Below, piece by piece: positions 25,346 to 34,790 of a DNA stretch of 56,640 nucleotides. The notes beneath the pieces were generated by a model. The model was not told the DNA's origin. It was given only the letters and a program-made list of their open reading frames with translations, and made no database searches. Within the stretch, counting starts at the first letter, position 1; every line of letters starts with the position of its first letter. The translations under genes and the position numbers were made by a program. The stretch spans positions 1 through 56,640 of the forward strand of contig URSF01000013.1 of NCBI GenBank assembly GCA_900550445.1, given 5' to 3'. Origin of the DNA: an uncultured Rhodospirillaceae bacterium. GTDB taxonomy: Bacteria; Pseudomonadota; Alphaproteobacteria; CAAGCB01; CAG-977.

Positions 25346-27049
25346 ATGACAAAATATCTGATTACCAGCGCGCTTCCCTATATTAACGGCATTAAACATC
25401 TGGGTAATTTGGTCGGGTCTATGCTGCCCGCCGATATTTACGCCCGTTTTCTGCGGCAAAAAGGGGAAGAAGTCCTGTATATCTGCGCGACCGACGAACA
25501 CGGCACGCCGGCCGAACTGGCCGCTTTGGAAAAAAATCAGGACGTTGAAACTTTCTGCACGGAACAGCATGAAGTGCAAAAGGATATTTATTCCCGTTTT
25601 CATTTGTCTTTTGATCATTTCGGCCGCTCTTCTTCCGCACAAAACACGGAATTAACGCAGCATTTCTGCAAAAAGCTGATGGAAAACGGCTTTATCGAAG
25701 AACGCACGATTAAGCAGGTTTATTCCGTTGACGACGGACGTTTTCTGCCGGACCGCTATATTGTCGGGACATGCCCGCACTGCGGTTATGAAGCAGCCAG
25801 AGGCGACCAATGTGAAAACTGCACGCGCGTTTTGGATCCGACAGATCTGATCAATCCGCGTTCCGCCGTGTCCGGCAGCTCCAATCTGGAAATCAAAGAC
25901 AGCAAACACCTGTTTTTAAAACTGCCCGCTTTGGAAAGCAAGTTGTCTGCCTTTATTGACGAACACGAAGCCGAATGGCCGCTGGTTGTGACTTCGATTG
26001 CGCGCAAGTGGCTGAAAGAAGGCCTGCGCGAACGCTGCATTACACGCGATTTAAAATGGGGTATCCCCGTTCCCGTCGAAGGATTTGAAGGCAAAGTCTT
26101 TTATGTCTGGTTTGACGCACCGATCGAATACATCGGATCAACGGCGGAATGGGCGGAAAAAGATCCTGAACACCGTGATTGGAAAAGCTGGTGGTATGAT
26201 CCCAAAGACGTCCGTTATGTCGAATTTATGGCAAAAGACAATATTCCGTTTCACACGATTATGTTCCCCGCAACGCAGCTGGCGTCGGGCGAACCGTGGA
26301 AAAAAGTCGATTATATCAAAGGATTTAACTGGCTGACTTTCTATGGCGGAAAATTTTCAACGTCGCAGAAACGCGGTATTTTCACCAATCAGGCTTTAGA
26401 TGAATTCCAGCCGGATTATTGGCGTTACTGGTTAATGGCCAATGCGCCGGAAAGCGCGGATTCCAGTTTTACCTTCGCTTCTTTTGCCGCGACGATCAAC
26501 AAAGACTTAAACGACGTTTTGGGGAATTTCGTTAACCGGGTTCTGAAAATGACCGCTTCAAAAATCGGGCCGGAAGTGCCGGCCGGCGGCGAATGGACGG
26601 CGGTTGAAACGGAATTTGTGCAGACGCTGCAAAACAGAATTGCCGATTATACAAAATATTTGTCCGAATTGGAATTCCGCAAAGCTTTGGTTGAACTGCG
26701 CGCCATCTGGGTGGAAGGCAACAACTATTTAACAGCGGCGGCGCCGTGGACGGTGATTAAGGAAAATCAGGAAACGGCGGCAATGATTTTGCGGCTGGCT
26801 CTGAATGTAATCCGTTTGTATGCCGTTTTATCAGCGCCGGTTATTCCCGAAACGGCCGGACGGATTTTAGAATTGCTGAATCTGGATCCGGACGATACGG
26901 CATGGCCGTCCGATAATCTGAATGAAGAACTTCGGAAATTAAAGCCGGGGCATGCTTTTAAAGTTCCCGAACAGCCGTTGTTCCAGAAAATCACACCGGA
27001 AAACGTTGAAGATTTGTGCCGGCGTTACGGCGGCAGTCCCGAAGAATAA
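25346..27049 (+). CDS. metG: Methionyl-tRNA synthetase
   Basis: A 567-aa class I synthetase that charges tRNA-Met and initiator tRNA in the cytosol. The HIGH element is HLGN (18-21). The zinc knuckle is CPHCGYEAARGDQCENC (four cysteines), and the KMSKS loop is KFSTSQKRG near residue 335, the variant found in the longer, archaeal/eukaryal-like MetG branch. WFDAPIEYIG and the anticodon-binding helix bundle follow. It lacks the C-terminal tRNA-binding (EMAP/Trbp111) extension, ending soon after the anticodon domain. Preceded by AAAGGCATAAAAA. Followed 2 nt later by the next CDS, so the two are co-transcribed. Confidence 0.96.
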   Translation: MTKYLITSALPYINGIKHLGNLVGSMLPADIYARFLRQKGEEVLYICATDEHGTPAELAALEKNQDVETFCTEQHEVQKDIYSRFHLSFDHFGRSSSAQNTELTQHFCKKLMENGFIEERTIKQVYSVDDGRFLPDRYIVGTCPHCGYEAARGDQCENCTRVLDPTDLINPRSAVSGSSNLEIKDSKHLFLKLPALESKLSAFIDEHEAEWPLVVTSIARKWLKEGLRERCITRDLKWGIPVPVEGFEGKVFYVWFDAPIEYIGSTAEWAEKDPEHRDWKSWWYDPKDVRYVEFMAKDNIPFHTIMFPATQLASGEPWKKVDYIKGFNWLTFYGGKFSTSQKRGIFTNQALDEFQPDYWRYWLMANAPESADSSFTFASFAATINKDLNDVLGNFVNRVLKMTASKIGPEVPAGGEWTAVETEFVQTLQNRIADYTKYLSELEFRKALVELRAIWVEGNNYLTAAAPWTVIKENQETAAMILRLALNVIRLYAVLSAPVIPETAGRILELLNLDPDDTAWPSDNLNEELRKLKPGHAFKVPEQPLFQKITPENVEDLCRRYGGSPEE

Positions 27050-27051
27050 AA

Positions 27052-27762
27052 ATGACTTTGTCCGGATATATCAGCGGTATTGTCGGCTTAATAAAGGATT
27101 TTGTCCGTTTCGGTTTCGGATTGTTAAAACGGCCGCATTATGTTGCGGTTTTGATTGCGTTGATTATCGGCGTTTTTTATTTTTGCGGCGTTTCTCCGCG
27201 GGAAATTCCGCGGGTCGTTCAGCAAAAATGGCAGGCTTTTATTGCAAACCGGAAACAGGTTTTTTCCGAAGAATTGCAATCAATTTCCGAACGGATTGAA
27301 GATAAAGACAATCCGTTGAAACAAACGATGAATAAACTGTCCGGACGGCTTGATGATGATCGGCCCGCGGCAGCTGCACAGGAAAAAAATATTCCTTTGT
27401 TTATCAATCCCGGCGTTTCGGAACAGGAACGGCGCCTGTTTGAAGAAAAATTCGGCTGGCAGGACGCATTGGAAACTTCTGATGCCGGTTCGCCCGATTT
27501 ATCCGGAAAAGAGGTTGTGAAAGGTGTTGTATCTGTTGTCGGAGCGGATAAAGTTCGTATCGCGGACAGAAATTTTTCTTTGAAGGTCAAACTGCGTCCG
27601 GGCAGAGCGGGAGAAGCATTTTCTCAGGCAAAGCGGCGTTTTGACGGACTGGAGGCAAAATGTCTTCCCGATCCGGCGAATCCCGATTTGGCCGATTGCT
27701 TTGTCGGCGCTTTGGGCATATCTGAAATGCTGATTGATTTCGGTTATGCCGATCCGCTTTAA
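27052..27762 (+). CDS. Membrane-anchored protein with degenerate SNase-like C-terminus
   Basis: I use ATG 27052, 2 nt after the metG stop (236 aa), because the longer frame would lie inside metG. There is one membrane helix at about residues 27-45 (HYVAVLIALIIGVFYFCGV), then an alpha-helical, charged region. A C-terminal domain (about 150-236) ends in DLADCFVGALGISEMLIDFGYA, which resembles the last part of staphylococcal-nuclease (thermonuclease) OB folds. The catalytic arginines of that family are not apparent, so activity is doubtful. Probably an inner-membrane protein with a periplasmic OB-like domain. Function unknown. Confidence 0.7.
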   Translation: MTLSGYISGIVGLIKDFVRFGFGLLKRPHYVAVLIALIIGVFYFCGVSPREIPRVVQQKWQAFIANRKQVFSEELQSISERIEDKDNPLKQTMNKLSGRLDDDRPAAAAQEKNIPLFINPGVSEQERRLFEEKFGWQDALETSDAGSPDLSGKEVVKGVVSVVGADKVRIADRNFSLKVKLRPGRAGEAFSQAKRRFDGLEAKCLPDPANPDLADCFVGALGISEMLIDFGYADPL

Positions 27763-28313
27763 GCCTTTCCCTGTTCGGCGGACAGGCGGTTGGGATCAAT
27801 TCCCAATTTATTTAAGGCGTAACCCCATTTTTTATCTGCGGAAAGCAAAAACAACAAATCCGTTGACGCGTCAACCGGCAACCAGGCGTTTTCCTTGATT
27901 TCTTTTTCCAGCTGCCCGGCGCTCCAACCGACGTAACCCAAAGTAATTAAATAGTTTTTGGGGCCTGCGCCTTTGGAAATATCCCGAATGATATCCGTCG
28001 TTACGGTTAAAGAAGTTAAAGAGGTCATGGCTAATGTCGCGTCGCTGCTGTATTCGGGGGAATGCAGCACGAAACCGCGGATAACATCGACCGGTCCTCC
28101 GGCTAAAATCGGCGGCGGGTCAAATTGCTGCGGCTGGTCGATATGCAGCTGAGATAACAATGAGGAAAAAGATAAATCCTTAATCGGTCGGTTGATCGTT
28201 AAGCCCATCGCGCCTTCCTGAGTATGGGCGCAAACATACACCACGGAATGATCAAAACGATCGTCTTGCATTCCCGGCATGGCAATCAGGCACTGACCGT
28301 TAAAAAAGCCCAT
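27759..28313 (-). CDS. YqgE/AlgH family protein (DUF179)
   Basis: A 184-aa protein matching the family throughout: an N-terminal LIAMPGMQDDRFDHSVVYVC, then GAMGLTINRPI, ILAGGPVDVIRGFVLH, and YLITLGYVGWSAGQLEKEI. The length is normal for YqgE. These proteins are widespread in proteobacteria; their biochemical role is not settled. Overlaps the convergent upstream gene's 3' end by 4 nt. No operon partner is visible (YqgF often follows elsewhere but is absent here). Confidence 0.95.
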   Translation of the reverse strand: MGFFNGQCLIAMPGMQDDRFDHSVVYVCAHTQEGAMGLTINRPIKDLSFSSLLSQLHIDQPQQFDPPPILAGGPVDVIRGFVLHSPEYSSDATLAMTSLTSLTVTTDIIRDISKGAGPKNYLITLGYVGWSAGQLEKEIKENAWLPVDASTDLLFLLSADKKWGYALNKLGIDPNRLSAEQGKA

Positions 28314-28397
28314 TTCCTTTATTCCCTGTCATTTTCTTTTCAGCTATGATATCCTTTTTTGGAAAATATGCCATAAAAATTAAAGGATATTAAAAAA

Positions 28398-30929
28398 ATG
28401 CGCCGAAATATTTTTATATTTTTTGTTCTGTTCGTTTTATTGGCTTTATCCTTTCCCTGTTCGGCGCAGGAGGAAAAAATAAAGCTGATCCCCGTGACTG
28501 TCGGAGATGTTGAAATGTACGGCAGTTTGAGTAATAAGGAAAAACGGAGCTTTATTTTTGATTTTTATAAAAAAAATAAAGAAATCGGCGCAACAGACGG
28601 CCAGATTTTAAACGAGCTGCTGAAGCTGGATGTTGAAGATGGCCAGAATTCAAAACTTATTCAAAGTTTATCTTTGTTAGGAAAGCGCTATCGGGATATT
28701 GAACATTTTGTTGAAAATTCGGTTGAAGAAATTAATCTCAATATTTTAGAAAAAAATCCGGGACGGATAGATTTAACTATAGATATGGATAATTCGGATA
28801 CATGGAAAAATATAAAGTATTTTTCTATTGGCGAAAGGGATATAAATGAATATTTAAAGATTTTTACAAAAGACAAATATTTTTCAGAAACTGTATCAGC
28901 CGCGGATTTTTCCGCTTTACTGACTTCCTGTGCGGACACGGGAGAAGGAAAAGTGTTAATGTCGCTTATCTTGTTCCCTGACAGTGGGTACAATATTGTT
29001 ACCCAAAGAGAAGGCGAAGCTTTTACGGAAATCAAAACTGATTTTGCGGGATCAGAAAATCTTTTGTTTGACCCGGTTCGTTATCCTTTTGAAAAGGTTT
29101 TTATTCTGAACGGTAAAAAAGCTTTCGGATATGACGGTATTGTCTATCTGCCTTTTTTTGCTAATTTGGAAAATTTGAAAGAAAACGGGAATGTCAAAGT
29201 AACTGTAACGGCAAATGTTTGTAAAAACGGTATTTGTAGCAGGCAAACAACTCCCCCAATAACGTATAAAACGGAAAAAGCCGTATTGGAGGCTCCGGGT
29301 TGTGCAAAAATAACGCAGCAGTTTTTTTCGTCACCGTCAGCGCAAAAATCAGGGCTGGAGCTAAAAAAAGCTTTCTTTAAAAAAGATGAAAATGAAGATG
29401 TTAATCTTTTTATTATCTTAAAAATGTCTTTGTTCAGCGTTAAAGAACCAAATGTTTTGATTCAAAATGAACAAGGGTTGCTTTTTTCTGAACCCTTTAT
29501 CAATTGGGACGGCGATAATATGATATTAAAAAGTCGTCTTTTAAATCCGGATCAACTGAAAGATGCGGCAGAGTTGACAATAAATATCGGTTATCCGGGC
29601 AGAGCGTCCAAATTTAAGACACAGGTTAAATGGGATTCGTCTTCGTTTCATTTGTTTTCTATTTTTTCTTTTTCAATACTGGATTTTCTGTCAGCCTTTT
29701 TTCTGGGCATAAAATTTTTGTTTTTGACCCCTGTTTTAACGGCATTTTTAATGCTGGGATATCAGGCAACGCTTGCAGACAGAAAATCGCCGGAAAAAAC
29801 TGTTTCGTTTTATAATGGTCTGGGAAAAATGTTTTACTTTTGGTGTGTCGTTTTTTCCATTCTCGGTCTTGTCGGGTTCTATGTTCTACCTTCCGGCGTA
29901 TTTTTTTGGGGAAGCCAGTTCCTGTCTCCGTTAGTCAATTTTTTCCTTTTGATTGTTTTTTTCGCTTTTGCCGTATCAGTCGGGAAAATATTTGACGATG
30001 TTGCCGTCGTTTCGTTTTCTCGACGCTTTTCTGCTGTTTTTTCCATGTTTAAAGCGGAAAATGTCCGCGAACAGGCGGGATTAATTACCGGATTTATGAT
30101 CGGTTGCCTGCTGTTTATTACGCCGATGATAAGTTTGTATTACAATATTTATATTTTATTATTGCGTTCTGTTATATTTTATTCTTTGGCTTTTGCCGCC
30201 GGTATTTCTCTGCCGTTTCTAATTTTATCCTTGTTTGACGAAAAAGCCATTAAAGTTTTCGCAGATGAAAAAACACGGTGGTATGTGCAAAAAATTCTGC
30301 CGTTGCCGTTGTATATATCGGCAGCGTTTTTGGCGGTCATGATCGGGCTTCAGGCCGGTATAAATGTTTTTTGCGGTTTAATCGTTTTAATTGCTTTAGC
30401 CGTATTTTTCCTGTGGAAAAAACCTTTTTTGAAAATTAAGCGAATTTTACTTGTGCTGCTGTTGATCGGGATTATTTTCATTCCGTTTTTTCCCAACGAA
30501 AAAGGGGTATCAAATTGGGAATCTGTCGATTTTGACGAAGCCTTACTGCGTAAGCGTGTTCAAGAAGGCAAGGCTGTTTATTTAAGTGTGTCTGAAAGTT
30601 TCTGTTTGTCCTGTTATTGGAACAGACTGATCATGGCAAAACGGGGGGCGCCGCAGGAAGTTCAAGACGGAACTTTGACAATTATGCGTATCGGTTATAA
30701 TAATCCGTTTTTGAAAAAACTGGTCGGGCAGGGCGGAAAATACGGATTGCCACTGAACATTATTTTTTCACCATTGGCTCCCGAAGGCAGGATTGTCATT
30801 CCGTTTTTTAATTCTTGGGCAGCACAGGATATAGCTTCTGAAATTTTTAAATACCGGGAAAGCGCGCCAGATCCGCAAAGCGCGCCTGAACAAAATCAGC
30901 CAGATCCTGCGGTGAAAGACATAAATTAA
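28398..30929 (+). CDS. DsbD/ScsB-like thiol-disulfide protein lacking membrane cysteines
   Basis: An 843-aa exported protein. The signal peptide ends near CSAQEE (residue 25). The N-terminal periplasmic region (about 25-410) has two beta domains, with CKNGIC (near residue 275) in the place of the DsbD-alpha cysteine pair. About eight membrane helices follow (415-715). The C-terminal thioredoxin-like domain carries SFCLSCYW (CxxC near 735-738). DsbD passes electrons through two cysteines in its membrane part, usually in P-C-x-x-P-type sites. The corresponding segments here read FLTPVLTAFLML and GCLLFITPM, so the pair appears lost. Either another route carries electrons or the domain is only a scaffold. 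Ends 1 nt into an acidic Pro/Gln tail; overlaps the convergent YbaK gene. Confidence 0.8.
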   Translation: MRRNIFIFFVLFVLLALSFPCSAQEEKIKLIPVTVGDVEMYGSLSNKEKRSFIFDFYKKNKEIGATDGQILNELLKLDVEDGQNSKLIQSLSLLGKRYRDIEHFVENSVEEINLNILEKNPGRIDLTIDMDNSDTWKNIKYFSIGERDINEYLKIFTKDKYFSETVSAADFSALLTSCADTGEGKVLMSLILFPDSGYNIVTQREGEAFTEIKTDFAGSENLLFDPVRYPFEKVFILNGKKAFGYDGIVYLPFFANLENLKENGNVKVTVTANVCKNGICSRQTTPPITYKTEKAVLEAPGCAKITQQFFSSPSAQKSGLELKKAFFKKDENEDVNLFIILKMSLFSVKEPNVLIQNEQGLLFSEPFINWDGDNMILKSRLLNPDQLKDAAELTINIGYPGRASKFKTQVKWDSSSFHLFSIFSFSILDFLSAFFLGIKFLFLTPVLTAFLMLGYQATLADRKSPEKTVSFYNGLGKMFYFWCVVFSILGLVGFYVLPSGVFFWGSQFLSPLVNFFLLIVFFAFAVSVGKIFDDVAVVSFSRRFSAVFSMFKAENVREQAGLITGFMIGCLLFITPMISLYYNIYILLLRSVIFYSLAFAAGISLPFLILSLFDEKAIKVFADEKTRWYVQKILPLPLYISAAFLAVMIGLQAGINVFCGLIVLIALAVFFLWKKPFLKIKRILLVLLLIGIIFIPFFPNEKGVSNWESVDFDEALLRKRVQEGKAVYLSVSESFCLSCYWNRLIMAKRGAPQEVQDGTLTIMRIGYNNPFLKKLVGQGGKYGLPLNIIFSPLAPEGRIVIPFFNSWAAQDIASEIFKYRESAPDPQSAPEQNQPDPAVKDIN

Positions 30930-31344
30930 CGCCGACTTTTCCCGCGCTGACGCAGAATTGGTCATACAGCAAAGCGGTTTCGTCAATAAATGTAGGGAAT
31001 AATTTTTTCATACCGATTGGAGAACAGCCGCCGTGAACATATCCTGTGATATTCAGCAGTTGTTTTAACGGCAGCATTTCAACGCTTTTTTGTCCGGCGG
31101 CTTTGGCTGCGGCTTTTAAATCCAGTTCGCAGATTGAAGGAATCGCAAAAACAAAATATTCATGCGACGGCGATTGTGTCACCAATGTTTTAAACACTTG
31201 TTCCGGCGCCTGACCGATCTTTGCGGCAACGGAAACGGCGTCGATTTTTCCGTCGGAAATTTCATATTCATAGTATTTATAAACAATATGTGCCTGATCC
31301 AGCAGACGCATGGCGTTTGTTTTTTTTATATCATGACCGCCCAT
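30847..31344 (-). CDS. ybaK: Cys-tRNA(Pro)/Cys-tRNA(Cys) deacylase, YbaK/EbsC family
   Basis: A 165-aa protein from ATG 31344 (MGGHDIKKTNAMRLLD), with AAGGCGG just upstream; an 8-codon longer frame from TTG is less likely. The family pattern is clear: KTNAMRLLDQAHIVYKYYEYE, QVFKTLVTQ with the catalytic Lys, VEMLPLKQLLNITGYVHGG, and SPIGMKKLFPTFID. YbaK hydrolyses mischarged Cys-tRNA(Pro) in trans to ProRS. The 3' end overlaps the end of the DsbD-like gene by 83 nt on the other strand; both frames are well supported, so this long convergent overlap is real. Confidence 0.93.
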   Translation of the reverse strand: MGGHDIKKTNAMRLLDQAHIVYKYYEYEISDGKIDAVSVAAKIGQAPEQVFKTLVTQSPSHEYFVFAIPSICELDLKAAAKAAGQKSVEMLPLKQLLNITGYVHGGCSPIGMKKLFPTFIDETALLYDQFCVSAGKVGVNLCLSPQDLADFVQARFADLARFPGI

Positions 31345-31354
31345 CTGACCGCCT

Positions 31355-31861
31355 TTAAACAGGATCAACCGTCGGCATATCCGGCACGACGGTCATTTCC
31401 GTATCCTGACCTTCAAATCCGACAACGGCCGTCAACGGCAAAATAATACCGCGCAGTCTGCTATCGGCTTTTTTTTCCAGATAAAAATCCATATAAGCAC
31501 GCCGGTCAATCAAAGGCATGCGTTGAATCGCGTCCAGCAGGATTTTATCGATAGCGGCCTGTGTTTCGCTGATTTTTTCTTCCATACCGGATAAATAAAA
31601 ATCGGCGGCCGTCCTGTCCGGAGATTTAGCCGTAATCGCCTGCAGCATACGGGTTTTTTCTGCCATAATATCGCCGGCCGTATGGTCAAGCAGGCGGTCA
31701 ACCTGTTGAATCATCTTTTGCATTTCCGCGCGTCCCTGAGAACTTAGCCGCAGCATCAGCGGTTTTGAAAGATTGACATTCGGCTGTTTCGGCGCTGACC
31801 AAAAACCAATTCCGGTTCCTAAAAGGAAGCAAACAATCCCTGTCACAATATAGTTTTTCAT
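31355..31861 (-). CDS. Periplasmic helical protein of unknown function
   Basis: A 168-aa protein with an N-terminal membrane/signal segment (YIVTGIVCFLLGTGIGFW) and a long alpha-helical body (about 35-130) rich in Met, Gln, Arg and Asp. The pattern (QMQKMIQQVDRLLD-like helices, then DRTAADFYLSGMEEKI) recalls the Spy/CpxP/heavy-metal-resistance helical hairpin proteins, but I see no LTxxQ motif, so the comparison is loose. The start overlaps the pepN stop (ATGA), so it is translated with PepN. It might be a periplasmic adaptor or stress protein; the function cannot be named. Confidence 0.75.
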   Translation of the reverse strand: MKNYIVTGIVCFLLGTGIGFWSAPKQPNVNLSKPLMLRLSSQGRAEMQKMIQQVDRLLDHTAGDIMAEKTRMLQAITAKSPDRTAADFYLSGMEEKISETQAAIDKILLDAIQRMPLIDRRAYMDFYLEKKADSRLRGIILPLTAVVGFEGQDTEMTVVPDMPTVDPV

Positions 31862-34626
31862 GACCGTCCCGCAGATTGTTTGACGGCGGCCAAAATGTTC
31901 GACGTACGAGAGGTCTTTTGACTTTTCAGTCCGTTCGCATACTTTTTTACGCCGGGAGATTTAAAAAAATCCGCCGCCTTGACGCGCTCTTTTTTTTCTG
32001 AAATTCCCAGAGATTTTGAAACAATTTCATACGTGTTCGGCGATAAATCGGGCGTTTCGATGATGCGCGTCAACGCCTGTTTCATCATTTCCTGTCGTTG
32101 CGGATCGAATTTTTTCCAGTTTCCCAGAGCGACGGGAATGGTCGCCGCCACCTGCGGATTGATTTTGTCAACGGCGATTGTCTGTTCGGCGATGAAATCA
32201 TACCCGGAACCGTCTTTTTTATGCAAAGCCGTCGGATTTGCGGCGAAAGCCCCGATTAAGGCGCGGACTTTATTCGGATTGGTTAATGAGAAAGCTTCAT
32301 GATGCAGCAGTTCTTTAACCGTTTTTAAGGAATCCGGCGAAGCTGTCGCCTGCATGGACAGCCATTTATCAACAACCAGAGAATCCTTTTTATATGTCTG
32401 ATAAAAATCGTCCATAACGGCTTTGGCCTGCGGCGTGTTTTGCGCTGCGAAAACACGAACCGCCGCGTCCTTGTCCGTCATTTGTTCCGCAGATTTATAT
32501 TGTTCCAAAGCCTGCGTATCATCTAATAAGCTCAAATATCCCAACGCCATGTTTTTAACGGCGCGTTTGCCGGAATCCTGAGCATTCGGAATATATTCGC
32601 CCGTGACTTTATTTACTTCATAAGCTTTTTGCAAATCGTCTTTTAACTCGACGGCGATTTGTTTGCGCAGACCGGCGCGCGCCGCCGCGATTGCGTCAAC
32701 GTCCACAACGTCCATGCGTTCGGCCAAAGCGCGTTCGCCCGGCATGACGAACGCTTTGGCAATAAAGGCTTTGTCAAGGTTTTCATCGTTCAAATAACCT
32801 TTTAAAGCCCGAATAAAGATATCAGGCGCTTTTGCTTCTTTTCCGGCCTGAATATCCTTGACCATATTCAACATGATGTCGGTTGCGAACTGCTGCCCCG
32901 CGTCCCATCTGTTAAACAGATCGGAATCCTTCGCCATCAGCAGGCCGCGCTGTTCCGGCGTATAATCCGCCTTGAAATGAATCGGCGCGGTAAAAGAGCG
33001 GTTGGCGGACAAAACAGGTTCTTCGGGAACATTTTCAAAGATAAAAGTCTGTTCCGGTTTGTTCATCACGATCACTTTGGACGTTTTGCCGTCCTTTTCC
33101 TGCCCCTGAATGTTCAAAGGCATATCTTTGCCGTCTTTATCCAAAAGTCCGACTTCCAAAGGAATAACGAAAGGTTTTTTAATCGGCTGGCCCGGTGTGG
33201 CCGGCGTATGCTGGCTTAAGTTCAGCGTGTAAGTCTTTTTTTCCGCATCATAAACGCCTTTGGCTTCAACGACGGGAGTCCCGGCCTGATGATACCATGT
33301 TTTGGCAAACTGGTTTAAATCCAATCCGGCGCCTTCGGCGATAGCGGCGACAAAATCGTCGCAGGTAACGGCTTTGCCGTCATTGCGTTCAAAGTATAAA
33401 TCCATTCCTTTGCGGAACTTTTCTTTACCGGCCATGCGTTCCATCATGCGAATGACTTCTGCGCCTTTGTTGTAAACTGTTCCGGTGTACAGAGAACGCA
33501 CGGAAATATAAGAATCCGGACGGATCGGGTGCGCCAAAGGCCCCGCGTCCTGCGTAAACTGACCCGCCCGCAGGGCAGACACGTCTTCAATCCGTTTGAC
33601 GGCGCGCGAACGCATGTCGGACGAAAATTCCTGATCGCGGTAAACGGTCAGTCCTTCCTTTAACGTCAGATCAAACCAGTCGCGCAGCGTAACGCGATTT
33701 CCCGACCAGTTATGGAAATATTCGTGGGCGACAACGCCCTCAATGCTTGCATAGTCCGCATCCGTCGCCCGTTTCGGGTCGGCCAGAACATATTTATCGT
33801 TAAAAATGTTCAAGGACGTGTTTTCACATGCGCCGGAATTAAAATTAGACACGGCGACAATATTAAAAACGTCATGATCGTATTCGCGTCCGAAAGTGTC
33901 TTCGTCCCATTTCATCGCTTTTTTCAGGGATTCGACGGCATAAGCGCTCATCGAGCCTTTGCCTTCTTCCACGAAAACATTGAGCGTCACGTCGCGTCCC
34001 GAACGCGTAACGAAATGATCCTGCTGCTGATCCAGTTTTCCGGCGACGACGGCATATAAGTAGCAGGCTTTCGGCACAGGGTCAAAAAAGACTTCTTTTT
34101 TGCGGCCGTCAGGCAGCTCTTCAACGGATTCTTTGTTGCCGTTTGAAATCAGTTTTGGCAGCTTTTCCTTATCCCCGATCAGTGTCGTGCGCCATGTCGG
34201 CATGACATCTGGACGGTCAGGGAAGTAAGTAATGCGGCGGAAACCGTGCGTTTCGCATTTCGTGCACAAAATACCGTCAGATTCATACAGCCCCTGTAAT
34301 TTCGTATTGGCTTTGGGGTTTATATCCGTTTCAATCGTTAAGGTAAAATCCTTCGGCGGATTAAGCAGCGTCATGCCTTCGTCGGACAGAACGTAATCTT
34401 TTTCGGTCAAAGGCCTGCCGTTAATCGCAATGCTTTTTAACGTCAGTTCGTCGCCGTCCAGCCACATCGGGGCATTTTCCGCCGTGCCGGGTTCGCGGTG
34501 CACCTGCATTTGCGCAACGGCTTTGGTATGTTCGGAATCCAGATCAAACGTCATATCGACATGGCTGATTTGGTATTCCGGTTTTTTATAATCCTTGGCG
34601 TAAACGGTTTTCGGTGCGGCCGGCAT
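31858..34626 (-). CDS. pepN: Aminopeptidase N (M1 family)
   Basis: A 922-aa zinc metalloprotease. The zinc site HEYFHNW (near residue 300) is followed 18 residues after the second His by the Glu in LKEGLTVYRDQEFSSDM, the standard HExxH-x18-E. The N-terminal YRITYFPDRPDV-like block and the long helical C-terminal domain match E. coli-type PepN across the full length. The usual GAMEN exopeptidase motif is GACEN here, with Cys in place of Met; the Glu that binds the peptide amino end is kept. It removes N-terminal residues during cytosolic peptide turnover. A 50-residue Lys/Ser-rich tail ends the protein. Transcribed divergently from the NlpD-like gene. Confidence 0.96.
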   Translation of the reverse strand: MPAAPKTVYAKDYKKPEYQISHVDMTFDLDSEHTKAVAQMQVHREPGTAENAPMWLDGDELTLKSIAINGRPLTEKDYVLSDEGMTLLNPPKDFTLTIETDINPKANTKLQGLYESDGILCTKCETHGFRRITYFPDRPDVMPTWRTTLIGDKEKLPKLISNGNKESVEELPDGRKKEVFFDPVPKACYLYAVVAGKLDQQQDHFVTRSGRDVTLNVFVEEGKGSMSAYAVESLKKAMKWDEDTFGREYDHDVFNIVAVSNFNSGACENTSLNIFNDKYVLADPKRATDADYASIEGVVAHEYFHNWSGNRVTLRDWFDLTLKEGLTVYRDQEFSSDMRSRAVKRIEDVSALRAGQFTQDAGPLAHPIRPDSYISVRSLYTGTVYNKGAEVIRMMERMAGKEKFRKGMDLYFERNDGKAVTCDDFVAAIAEGAGLDLNQFAKTWYHQAGTPVVEAKGVYDAEKKTYTLNLSQHTPATPGQPIKKPFVIPLEVGLLDKDGKDMPLNIQGQEKDGKTSKVIVMNKPEQTFIFENVPEEPVLSANRSFTAPIHFKADYTPEQRGLLMAKDSDLFNRWDAGQQFATDIMLNMVKDIQAGKEAKAPDIFIRALKGYLNDENLDKAFIAKAFVMPGERALAERMDVVDVDAIAAARAGLRKQIAVELKDDLQKAYEVNKVTGEYIPNAQDSGKRAVKNMALGYLSLLDDTQALEQYKSAEQMTDKDAAVRVFAAQNTPQAKAVMDDFYQTYKKDSLVVDKWLSMQATASPDSLKTVKELLHHEAFSLTNPNKVRALIGAFAANPTALHKKDGSGYDFIAEQTIAVDKINPQVAATIPVALGNWKKFDPQRQEMMKQALTRIIETPDLSPNTYEIVSKSLGISEKKERVKAADFFKSPGVKKYANGLKSQKTSRTSNILAAVKQSAGRS

Positions 34627-34790
34627 AATAAAAAATCCCCTTAAAGTGTTAAATTTTTGTCCAGTTTACTCAAAAATCCCCTTGTTTCCAAGCATATTTT
34701 TATTAAATTTTCACGGAAAAATAATTTAAACCTTTTCTTAGCGAAATACTCTTTATAATCAAGGGCACTTTGTAAAACCGGATCGGAAAT

